64,000 nt of DNA. Origin: Nocardiopsis sp. TSRI0078 (GTDB lineage: Bacteria; Actinomycetota; Actinomycetes; Streptosporangiales; Streptosporangiaceae). Position 1 is the stretch's first letter. Each line of letters opens with the position of its first letter. The notes below the pieces were generated by a model. The model saw only the letters and a program-made list of their open reading frames with translations. It did not search any database and was not told the DNA's origin. Positions 44,811 to 52,554 of the stretch are shown piece by piece. Where the stretch lies: NCBI RefSeq assembly GCF_001905145.1, contig NZ_LWLB01000001.1:496001-560000 (forward strand), in the 5' to 3' direction. Made by a program: the position numbers and the translations under genes.

Positions 44811-45386
44811 ATGCTCCTGCCCGCGCTCGTGGCCCGCTCCTACGGAGACCTGACCTCCGACCAGGTGCGGTGGCTACACGACAAGCTCCAGCTCGACGAG
44901 GGAACGCCCCGCACCGAGGGCATCGGAGCAGCGGCGAGCATCGCGCACCGCACCTTCACCGACGGCACGGCGGACAACCTCGTCCTCGAACTCGGACGCA
45001 CCGGCGAGGACGGTTGGCTCTTCTCCGTGTACTTCGAGAAGGGAGGACGGCCCTCGACCGAGACCGTCGAGAGCTACCGACGACTGTTCCGCGACCTCAT
45101 CGACCAACTCGGGCTCAGGCTCAGAGAGATCATCCCGGCCGCGACCGCCGACGAGGTCGCCGTCGCACCCCCGCAACCCCCCAACGTGGAGGGGGGTGTC
45201 GGTGGTGTGGCCTGGCAGTTCTCGTACACCGAACTGGACCAGCTCTGGGCGCATCTCGGTCTACTCAGGGACGCCCCTCGGGAGGTGAAAGCGGTCAAGC
45301 TGCGCGAGTTCATGACCTACCCGTTCTGGTCCGCCGCTCCCGAGCCCCTCCGCAGCCAGGCCGAGGAATTCCTCCGCGAAACCTGA
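44811..45386 (+). CDS. Unknown 191-aa protein, copy 1 (possible immunity/chaperone partner)
   Basis: No family recognised. Soluble, no signal peptide. Starts MLLPALVARSYGDLTSDQVR; contains DGTADNLVLELGRTGEDGWL and a Pro/Val/Gly-rich hinge (PPQPPNVEGGVGGVAWQF). Copy 2 at 48447-49022 is nearly identical in DNA over about 600 bp including 27 bp of leader, except for a patch at about codons 84-125. The two copies flank the large ART-like gene. Duplicated small genes around a toxin-like gene are typical of immunity genes, but a structural or chaperone role is equally open. GAAGAAGGG lies upstream of the ATG. Confidence 0.75.
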   Translation: MLLPALVARSYGDLTSDQVRWLHDKLQLDEGTPRTEGIGAAASIAHRTFTDGTADNLVLELGRTGEDGWLFSVYFEKGGRPSTETVESYRRLFRDLIDQLGLRLREIIPAATADEVAVAPPQPPNVEGGVGGVAWQFSYTELDQLWAHLGLLRDAPREVKAVKLREFMTYPFWSAAPEPLRSQAEEFLRET

Positions 45387-45781
45387 CCCTGAGAACAGAA
45401 GACACCGCCCAGGCTGACCGGACCTGGTAATGCTTCGGCCGCCCTCACGAGACCGCCGTTCCACGGGATGACACCACCGCACGCCCCCGGTGAAGTGTCC
45501 GTGACGTGAAGAGTCTGCCTCGATCCAGCCGTATATGGGGAGCGCGTCGTGCCCGGGCACGACGCGCTCCCATTGTGAAGGCCCCTCTGCCCCCGTCCCA
45601 CCCAAACCGTTCTCTCGGCACCCGCCGGTCGCGAACTCCCGCACCGCCCCGGTACCGCACTCGCCGCCGAGCCCATGCGTCGTTCCCCTGACCGAACCAT
45701 CGCGAGGACTTCGGCATCTTCACCATTGGTGCTCCCCGCCCCACCCCCAGCCCCTCAGACATCAAAAGAGAGAGGACGCCC
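45387..45781. other. 395-bp intergenic region with a 34-bp perfect palindrome
   Basis: No gene. The palindrome is at 45538-45571. The purine-rich GAGAGAGGA before 45782 is the ribosome-binding site of the next gene. Confidence 0.5.
45538..45571. repeat. 34-bp perfect palindrome, no loop
   Basis: Starts GGGAGCGCGTCGTGC, centred on CCCGGG, fully self-complementary. It may end the transcript of the 191-aa gene or be a protein-binding site. Confidence 0.85.
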
Positions 45782-48238
45782 GTGCCTCCGCGGTCGCCTG
45801 AACCAAACGAGCAGCCCGAATCCGCTACGGAGCGGCATGTCCCCCCACCCGCCCAGGACTCGCCGGAGCGGGAACACCAGCAGCGGATCGGTGAGGCCCT
45901 GCTGAGCGACGACGGCCGTATCCAGAACACGCCCCAAGCCAAGACCATCGCGATCGAGGCCCTCGCCCGGAGGATGCGGTCCTTAACTCCAGAACTCGTT
46001 GTCGCGGCATTCGGCCTGAACGTCGGAACGGACATGGTGGAGAGGCTCGGCGATCACCGATACGTCCTCGCGCCGTTCAACGAGCAGTACCCCTCCATGG
46101 GGGCCGACGTCCTGCACATCGACGAACTCGACCCGGAGTCCGAGCCCAGACACGCTCCGGACAAGGTCGTGCGCATGGACCGGCCCGAGGCCGACGCCCT
46201 GGTACGCCAGATCGCGGTCAGCGAAGTGATGGGCGCCTGGGCCTACGGCTCCAACAACAACGCGCGCGCACTGGCGATCCAGGAGGTCACCCAAGAGGAG
46301 TTCGACCGCCCCCAAGTCCTGGGGTGGGACATGGACCCGGAAACGCGCGACGACGTGAACATCGAACTGTTGTACAGCCGCGACGCGTTTCGGGACTTCG
46401 TGCGCACCCAGTACGAGATGACCCAGGAGGTCCTCGCCGAACGCGGCATTTCGGAGTTGATCGGTTATCGGGCCTTGACCTGGGCGGAGGGAGCTCCTCG
46501 TCCCGAGTGGGCCGACCAGGAGGTCGGCTCCAGCTTCCAGGCGCTCCACCGACCGTTGGAGAGCTGGTCGGCGGACCGCCAGGTCGCCGCCGACTGGCTG
46601 GAGACCCGCGGCGGCCCCGGTGTGATCCTGGCCGAACGCATGCCGGCGGAGGACATCCTGTCCGTCCCGTTGACCGGTATGGGTTACCTCGGTCAGAAGG
46701 AATGGGTCGCGCTGTCCGGTGAGCGAACGACCCTGATGGACGGCGTCTCCGTCGGACGGAGCCGGGAACATGCCGCGGAGCGTACCGCGGCGAGCAGTGT
46801 CAACGTCGGTGGCCCTGCTCTGGGAGGCGGCGGGGACGCCCTGCCAGAGGATCCGACGAACAGCCCGGACGCCCAGGACCAGGGCTCCGGCCCCCAATGG
46901 CAGCCACTGGAGATCACGGGTCACCAGCTCAACCCCACCGACCTGTTCGACCACCAGACGATCCGGACCCTCGACGGTGAGCAACACCCGGACTGGTGGC
47001 CCCGGGACGACTCCGGCTACGCCATCTCCAAGCGCGACCTGGACTTCCTCGGTATCGATCCGGTCCAGATCAAGTGGTTGGCCAGCAAGGAAGCCCCCAT
47101 GGGGATGACCCCGGAGCTCTATGACCAGTTCGGCACGGAGTTGCTGGAGGCCCTGCAGCGGGACGGCGTCCCACCGGATCAGGTCGACATTCGTCTCAAG
47201 GGAACCGGTTCCGGCTTCTTCTCGGGGATACACAAGGAGCTACCCCGGGAGGAGGACATACCGGACAATCCCGAGGCGGCCAACCGCATGCGGGAATGGT
47301 TCGGCGACAGCGGGGAACGCCCCAAGCGCCGTCCGCACGACTCGATGTGGCGGCTCGGCCTGGAATCCGTACCGAGCGACTTCGATCTCGACATCAACAG
47401 CACCCACATGATCCGTGCCGCCCGCAAGCACTGGAAGGAGCAGCACCCCGACCGCTACTCGGGCGACTTCATGGGCGGGCACGGGTACTTGGACAAAGGC
47501 GCCGTCAAGGGGGCCTTCCCGAACCTGGCCGGCTGGGCGGACAAGTGGGAGAACAAGCTGGGTCGAGAGATCTCCGTGGGGGCCTTCGAGTCCAGCGGGC
47601 CCGTCAACGCGACCAAGTTCGGACGCTCCCTCTCCGGGCACTTCCGCAGTACCGACTGGATCATCCACAACTCCGACCAGCCCTGGGCTGAACGGTCCAA
47701 GAGCCAGGCCCAGACCTGGTTGTCGGAGTACTGGAACCATGCGCAGGATCTGATCGAACGCGGAGAGCTCACCGCTGAGACCGCCCCGACGATGCTGAAG
47801 CTGCACTCCCAAGCCGACCGCATGGCCACGGTGGCCTATGCGGGCCAGGACGAACAGTTCATGGAACACGTCCGAAACCAGACGGTACAGAAAGCCGTGT
47901 TCCAGGCGGGCCAGCTCGGCGTGGACAACGCCGCCCTGCCGTCGCACCCAGAGCAGTTCCTCTCCGCGACCGACGAGGAGAAGAAGCGCTACGCGGCCTC
48001 GATGAGACCCGGCAAGACCCCGGACGCCGGGAAACCCACGGACACCGCGAAGACGGCACCACGCCCCCAGCGGAGGCTGTCTCCCCCGGGCAGCGGAAAA
48101 ACCGCGCACGGCACCCAGATGGCACCACGCCTCCAGCGGAGGCTGTCTCCCCCGGGTTCAGGGGGCACCAAGCCGTCCCCCACCAGCGATGGCCGACAGA
48201 ACCAGGGCCAAGGGGAGAGCTCTGACATGGAACGGTAG
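45782..48238 (+). CDS. Large protein with ADP-ribosyltransferase-like and nucleotidyltransferase-like domains (toxin candidate)
   Basis: 818 aa from GTG 45782. Residues about 220-315 show an R-S-E ADP-ribosyltransferase layout: Arg230 in GYRALTW, SWS (261-263) followed by ADRQVAADW, and Glu307 in YLGQKEWVALSG. Residues about 430-700 resemble a nucleotidyltransferase: KGTGSGFFSG (473-482) and SDFDLDINS (532-540), with the insert between them. The C-terminal tail is Pro/Arg/Ser-rich with a doubled QRRLSPPGSG motif. No signal peptide or membrane helix. Flanked by the two 191-aa genes and near a VirD4-type system, it could be an exported effector; alternatively an intracellular modifying enzyme. 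Domain calls are by eye. Confidence 0.6.
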   Translation: MPPRSPEPNEQPESATERHVPPPAQDSPEREHQQRIGEALLSDDGRIQNTPQAKTIAIEALARRMRSLTPELVVAAFGLNVGTDMVERLGDHRYVLAPFNEQYPSMGADVLHIDELDPESEPRHAPDKVVRMDRPEADALVRQIAVSEVMGAWAYGSNNNARALAIQEVTQEEFDRPQVLGWDMDPETRDDVNIELLYSRDAFRDFVRTQYEMTQEVLAERGISELIGYRALTWAEGAPRPEWADQEVGSSFQALHRPLESWSADRQVAADWLETRGGPGVILAERMPAEDILSVPLTGMGYLGQKEWVALSGERTTLMDGVSVGRSREHAAERTAASSVNVGGPALGGGGDALPEDPTNSPDAQDQGSGPQWQPLEITGHQLNPTDLFDHQTIRTLDGEQHPDWWPRDDSGYAISKRDLDFLGIDPVQIKWLASKEAPMGMTPELYDQFGTELLEALQRDGVPPDQVDIRLKGTGSGFFSGIHKELPREEDIPDNPEAANRMREWFGDSGERPKRRPHDSMWRLGLESVPSDFDLDINSTHMIRAARKHWKEQHPDRYSGDFMGGHGYLDKGAVKGAFPNLAGWADKWENKLGREISVGAFESSGPVNATKFGRSLSGHFRSTDWIIHNSDQPWAERSKSQAQTWLSEYWNHAQDLIERGELTAETAPTMLKLHSQADRMATVAYAGQDEQFMEHVRNQTVQKAVFQAGQLGVDNAALPSHPEQFLSATDEEKKRYAASMRPGKTPDAGKPTDTAKTAPRPQRRLSPPGSGKTAHGTQMAPRLQRRLSPPGSGGTKPSPTSDGRQNQGQGESSDMER

Positions 48239-48446
48239 CGGTGTGGTCGGAGAAGGGACACGGGGTCCGCCCGAGCCAGGAATCCCGACAGCGACACCAC
48301 GGTCACCGGGGCCGTCTCCCGAACCCGGCCCGCCGCCGACCGGCCCGAGGCGAGCCCCGCCTCGGGCCGAGGGGCACCTCACACGTGAGGGACCGCCTGA
48401 CCCCCGCAGCCCCGCGCTGCCCGGACCGAAGAAGGGACCCATCACC
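48239..48446. other. 208-bp spacer before copy 2
   Basis: No gene. The last 27 bp (CCCGGACCGAAGAAGGGACC and following) equal the leader of copy 1, marking the left edge of the duplication. Confidence 0.6.
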
Positions 48447-49022
48447 ATGCTCCTGCCCGCGCTCGTGGCCCACGCCTACGGAGACCTGACCTCCGACCAG
48501 GTGCGGTGGCTACACGACAAGCTCCAGCTCGACGAGGGAACGCCCCGCACCGAGGGCATCGGAGCAGCGGCGAGCATCGCGCACCGCACCTTCACCGACG
48601 GCACGGCGGACAACCTCGTCCTCGAACTCGGACGCACCGGCGAGGACGGTTGGCTCTTCTCCGTGTACTTCGAGAAGGGAGGACGGCCCTCGACCGAGAC
48701 CGTCGAACACCACCGGCGACTGTTCCGCGACCTCATCGACCAACTCGGACTCACGCTTCTCGAGATCGAACCTGCCGCGACCGCCGACGAGGTCTTCGTC
48801 GCTCCCCCGCAACCCCCCAACGTGGAGGGGGGTGTCGGTGGTGTGGCCTGGCAGTTCTCGTACACCGAACTGGACCAGCTCTGGGCGCATCTCGGTCTAC
48901 TCAGGGACGCCCCTCGGGAGGTGAAAGCGGTCAAGCTGCGCGAGTTCATGACCTACCCGTTCTGGTCCGCCGCTCCCGAGCCCCTCCGCAGCCAGGCCGA
49001 GGAGTTCCTCCGCGAAACCTGA
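48447..49022 (+). CDS. Unknown 191-aa protein, copy 2
   Basis: Paralogue of 44811-45386: same length, same start context, with differences mainly at codons 8-10 and 84-125 (for example ESYRR to EHHRR, LREIIPA to LLEIEPA, EVAVAPP to EVFVAPP). The flanking identity and concentrated changes suggest either a recent duplication under local selection or gene conversion with an unseen third copy. It is followed after 22 bp by a small membrane protein that has a better ribosome-binding site and may share the transcript. Confidence 0.75.
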   Translation: MLLPALVAHAYGDLTSDQVRWLHDKLQLDEGTPRTEGIGAAASIAHRTFTDGTADNLVLELGRTGEDGWLFSVYFEKGGRPSTETVEHHRRLFRDLIDQLGLTLLEIEPAATADEVFVAPPQPPNVEGGVGGVAWQFSYTELDQLWAHLGLLRDAPREVKAVKLREFMTYPFWSAAPEPLRSQAEEFLRET

Positions 49023-49044
49023 CCCTCAACCTACGGAGGAGACC

Positions 49045-49332
49045 ATGACCCGCAATCGAGTGACCAGGACCCCCGGTCGGCGTTCGCTCAACCTGCGCCG
49101 CCTCCTCGGTGCCTGTATCGCCGTGGCGATGTTCTGGGGCCTGTTCTGGCTACTATTCCTCTCCGGCCTGACCGATCCGCTGATGGAGGCGGCCAGACCG
49201 GGCTACGATCGTCTGGTCGCCATGATCAACGATCCTCTGGGCATCGACTGGGGCGGCCACCTCGTGGCCATCGCCGCAGTCCTCATCCCGCACCTGGGGC
49301 TCCTCCTCTTCATCTTCGACGAGAACGCCTGA
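49045..49332 (+). CDS. Small two-helix membrane protein, unknown
   Basis: 95 aa. GGAGGAGA directly precedes ATG 49045. A basic N terminus is followed by helix 1 (LLGACIAVAMFWGLFWLLFL) and helix 2 (GGHLVAIAAVLIPHLGLLLF), with a short acidic end. No family recognised. Its position suggests cotranscription with copy 2 and possibly a role in membrane anchoring or protection in the toxin-like locus. Confidence 0.6.
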   Translation: MTRNRVTRTPGRRSLNLRRLLGACIAVAMFWGLFWLLFLSGLTDPLMEAARPGYDRLVAMINDPLGIDWGGHLVAIAAVLIPHLGLLLFIFDENA

Positions 49333-49534
49333 GAGACCCGCCTGCCGGGCCACTGCGGCAAAGAGGCGCATCGAAGGACCCTTCCTCGGCGCGCCCCTTG
49401 TTCTCCCGAGTGCGTCAGAAAGACCCAGCATGACCAGGAACCGCGATCGCGAGATCCACGCCGAGGAGGGCTCCGGCCCTGTCGTGCTGCGTTTTCACGA
49501 CCGCAGTGCCGTTGCCATGACTTTGGGTCCGGAG

Positions 49535-49571
49535 CCGGCCCCACGGCTCCGCTTCGCGGCCGTGGGGCCGG
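49535..49571 (+). terminator. Strong hairpin, probable terminator
   Basis: 13-bp perfect stem CCGGCCCCACGGC / GCCGTGGGGCCGG with an 11-nt loop, about 200 bp after the small membrane protein gene. Confidence 0.55.
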
Positions 49572-49765
49572 GTCGAGCCCGTCGTGGGTGCTACGCCGCT
49601 GGGAACGGCGTGCCCGGCGAGTCGCCGAGCGACGACCAGCGGGTCATCGACCTCTAGCACGGTCCTTCCGGCTCCTGGAGCGGTGAAGGATACAGGATCT
49701 ACCGCCGCGAGATCGACGATGACGACGACACCGCTGACGACAAAAATGACAAGAAGTGACGCACG

Positions 49766-49807
49766 CAGAAAAGAGCCCCAGAGGAATGCATTTCCTCCGG
49801 AGCTCTT
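49766..49807 (-). terminator. Rho-independent terminator of the HU-like gene
   Basis: Read leftward: AAGAGC, an inner GGAGGAA/TTCCTC stem, GCTCTT, then a T-rich TTTTC. It lies 38 bp after the HU-like stop and is one of the few T-tailed terminators in the window. Confidence 0.75.
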
Positions 49808-49844
49808 GTGTCCCTGGCAGCCTCAACCGGTTGTGATCCCAGTA

Positions 49845-50159
49845 TCACTCAGGCCGTCCAATACGCTGGTTGGTCTGGCGAGTCGCGCTGAACTTCAGCA
49901 CGGAGTAGTCGTCGACCTTGTCCTCACCGCCCTTGGTGAACCTCACCGGGTGACCTTTGTGCCATTGTCGCTCAAAGCTGCCGAAACCGGTCAGGATAAG
50001 GCGATCGCCTCGACTCACCACGTCCATGAGTTCAGCGATGGAGGCGTCGTAGATTTCAGAGACGACCCTCTTCGGAAGCCCGACGCGGCGCGCCACCGCC
50101 GCAATGAACGCGCGCTTGGTCACGCGTTCCGAACCCTCAGAGGTCTGGGGCACCGCCAT
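49845..50159 (-). CDS. HU/IHF-family DNA-binding protein
   Basis: 104 aa from ATG 50159 (GGAGG 7 nt upstream). VTKRAFIAAVARRVGLPKRV is the helical dimer part and LILTGFGSFERQWHKGHPV is the typical beta-arm start; the arm tip is less conserved than in chromosomal HU. This looks like an accessory HU-like protein of a mobile element rather than the housekeeping HupA. It may organise element DNA or assist DNA processing. It is the last gene of the leftward series from 64 kb. Confidence 0.85.
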   Translation of the reverse strand: MAVPQTSEGSERVTKRAFIAAVARRVGLPKRVVSEIYDASIAELMDVVSRGDRLILTGFGSFERQWHKGHPVRFTKGGEDKVDDYSVLKFSATRQTNQRIGRPE

Positions 50160-50269
50160 GTCCGGTCCTCCGTCTTGGTCAGGGCACAATGTCGTAGTTT
50201 CGCTCGTAGACGAGTCTATCCAGCCCTCGCCGGAGGGTCAAAGCACCGCTCGGCGCGCCGGAAGGGTGC

Positions 50270-50566
50270 TCAGTCGAACTCGCGTTTATCCGTGAACTCC
50301 GTCTGCTCCTCCACCTCCACCACCTTGCGCGTGCGCTTCGGTCGCGTTGCGCGGCCATCGTTGCGCAGATTGTGCTGGGCCGCGTCCATCCGTGATTGTG
50401 CTGCTTTCTGCGCGAACCCCAATCCCGACTCGGCCGCTTTTCCCACGACCTGCCCGATACCGCCTCCCCGCGCGCGCCGCTCGGCCGCGTCCTCCTCCAT
50501 TTCCTCCCAACGCTTGTGGTCCTCGGGTTCGATACCGAAAACTTTGAACCAGTCCACGTCACCCAT
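50270..50566 (-). CDS. Small highly charged protein, unknown
   Basis: 98 aa, AAAGG 7 nt before ATG 50566. WFKVFGIEPEDHKRWEEMEE is acidic and helical, a Gly-rich segment follows, and the C-terminal half is mixed-charge. No family recognised. It lies between the HU-like and the 602-aa genes with short gaps, so it is probably part of the conjugation/secretion-like operon. Confidence 0.6.
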   Translation of the reverse strand: MGDVDWFKVFGIEPEDHKRWEEMEEDAAERRARGGGIGQVVGKAAESGLGFAQKAAQSRMDAAQHNLRNDGRATRPKRTRKVVEVEEQTEFTDKREFD

Positions 50567-50613
50567 TATCGCGCCTTTCTCTGTGCTTGATCACTTTCTA
50601 TCCCGGTGGCCGG

Positions 50614-52422
50614 TCAACCACCGAGTTCAGGACCGTTGTCCTGTTCCGGAGCCGCCCCCGGGGGAGTGGTTCTGATAGCGGAACGAACAGCTGACGGCAT
50701 ATCGTCGGCTCTCTGGTTGGCGAGCACCCTGACCCGCCTCGCCACGACACCCGGCGTTGGACGGTCCCCGGAGGGATCCGTCGGACGCATGTCGCCTTCC
50801 CGCTGCTGTTCCGTGGCCGAACCCGGACCCTTGTCCGCGTCGGCGGTGTCGGCCTCGTCCCGTCCGCGTTCAGGGCCCTGTTCCGGTCCGCCCCGGCCCC
50901 GCGGCCCCCGCTGCTCGCGATCGGTCCGTGCGCGGTCGGTCTGCTCGCCGAACCCGCTGTTCTCACGGATCAGATCGTGCATCCGCTGTTCCCACTCGGG
51001 CCCCAGGCTCTGTCGCCACTGCGCCACCTTCTGCGGGTGCGTCTGCTCCATGGCCTGCAGTGACTCGACGAACCCGCCCACGTAGACCAGCTTCTGGTCC
51101 CCCTCGCTGATCCCGTCGCCGCGCATGGACGCGAACATCGTCCGCGCCCTGTTCAGCCGCGCACGTGCCGAGGGATCCTCGGTCCGCTCGACCGCCCCGG
51201 GATGGTTCAGGGTCTTGGAACCGACGACGTACTGCTCCATGACCGTCTTGAACTCGGCCGGGCTCCTCGTGCTGGCGAGTTCGGCGTACATGGTCCGGGC
51301 CACCTCGGCGCGGTGCTCGTCGGTACCCATCGGCTCGCGCAGCGAGAACGTCCCGCCGGTGATCAGGTCGCCGTTGTGGGCGTCGACGTAGTCACCCTCC
51401 CAGACCTTCCTCGTCTGTTTGGTGTCCTCCTCGACGACCGCCGTCGGTTCGGACCTGACGAACCGGCCGTGCCCCAGTTCGGCGAAGACCGCCGCCTGCT
51501 CGGGGTCGCGTTCGATGAGCTGACCGACGATGCCGCGCATCTCGCGCGCGACCTCCTCGCGGTCCAGACCGTCCTCGTCCACACAGTCGTAGAGCGCGCC
51601 GAGGGCGCTCTCGTAGTTCTGCCTGACGAGGTCCCGGTCGGCGCCGGGCCTGCGCATCTCGTCGTAGGCGTTCTGGGCGATCCCCACATGCGCCAGTGCG
51701 GCGCTGTGCTCGGTGAACAGGTCGCGGCCGCCGCGTTCCAGCCGTTCGAGGCGCTCCAGGCGCCTGCGGTGCATCCACCCGAACGGGCCCCGCATGCCTT
51801 CCCGTCCCTCGCCGGTCCGGTCGAAGTGCCGAGCCTCCTTCGCACGTGACTTCTCGCCCTTGGCGGTGATCCTCGCCTCGCGCCGGGCCTGCCCGCCGAT
51901 GGCGGCGGCCATCTGCCCGGCGTACTCGCCCGTCACGGTGCGGAAGTTGGGCGAGAGCAGCCACATCGCCGTACCCATGCCCACGGTGGTGAGCACGCTC
52001 TGCGCGTTGAGCCCGCCCTTGAGCGGTTCCAGGCACTGGATCACCATCTGCTGGACGTACGCCCGGTGCAGGTCGTTCAGCTGTCGGCCCTGGTCGGACC
52101 GGGACGCACCCGGCGAGGCGATGCGCGAGGCGCGCAGGTGGCGGATGAACTCCTCCTGCGCGCGCTGTGTCTCAAGCTTGAGCCTGGCCAGTGGGTCACC
52201 GTCGCGCCCGGTCGCGTCGCGCCTGGTCTGGCGCTGCTTGCCGTCCAGTTCGCGGTCGTACCGATCGCGCTGGGCCCGCGGGGAGTCGGCCCTGCGCCTC
52301 GCGCGGCGCTGACGCCCGGTCTCCTTGCCGACACCGCGCGCCTCGGCGTCCGCGGTGTCCTCGACGGGGTCGGGGGCCGGGTACGTCTCGGCCTTCAACG
52401 TCCTCTTCTTACGCGTCGCCAC
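50614..52422 (-). CDS. Large protein of the conjugation-like locus, unknown
   Basis: 602 aa from GTG 52422 (GGAGG 5 nt upstream). The N terminus is very basic. One moderately hydrophobic segment lies near 150-185 (LTTVGMGTAMWLLSPNF), then a long helical, charged region with RRRLERLERLERGG. The C-terminal 100 residues are low-complexity Arg/Asp/Gly/Pro. No family recognised. It sits 132 bp downstream of the coupling-protein gene; an accessory protein of DNA or protein transfer is the guess from location. Confidence 0.65.
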   Translation of the reverse strand: MATRKKRTLKAETYPAPDPVEDTADAEARGVGKETGRQRRARRRADSPRAQRDRYDRELDGKQRQTRRDATGRDGDPLARLKLETQRAQEEFIRHLRASRIASPGASRSDQGRQLNDLHRAYVQQMVIQCLEPLKGGLNAQSVLTTVGMGTAMWLLSPNFRTVTGEYAGQMAAAIGGQARREARITAKGEKSRAKEARHFDRTGEGREGMRGPFGWMHRRRLERLERLERGGRDLFTEHSAALAHVGIAQNAYDEMRRPGADRDLVRQNYESALGALYDCVDEDGLDREEVAREMRGIVGQLIERDPEQAAVFAELGHGRFVRSEPTAVVEEDTKQTRKVWEGDYVDAHNGDLITGGTFSLREPMGTDEHRAEVARTMYAELASTRSPAEFKTVMEQYVVGSKTLNHPGAVERTEDPSARARLNRARTMFASMRGDGISEGDQKLVYVGGFVESLQAMEQTHPQKVAQWRQSLGPEWEQRMHDLIRENSGFGEQTDRARTDREQRGPRGRGGPEQGPERGRDEADTADADKGPGSATEQQREGDMRPTDPSGDRPTPGVVARRVRVLANQRADDMPSAVRSAIRTTPPGAAPEQDNGPELGG

Positions 52423-52554
52423 GGCCGCCTCCGTCCTCGCCCGTCCCGGTCACATCACCTGGACGCGTGCCGGTCCGCCCACCGCGGTCTCTTCGTCCAT
52501 CAGCCATGTCGCCACTCCTGACCTGCCTTCTGTCCCACGCCCCTGGCCTCCCGG

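Larger units (their letters stand above)
49333..49844. other. 512-bp region between convergent genes, decayed
   Basis: A 75-codon rightward frame (49430-49657) starts like the 95-aa gene (MTRNR) but resembles nothing known, and a 13-bp-stem hairpin (49535-49571) falls inside it. Beyond its stop the frame continues as an acidic tail (IYRREIDDDDDTADDKNDKK) without a start codon. Probably a degenerate gene. Confidence 0.4.
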
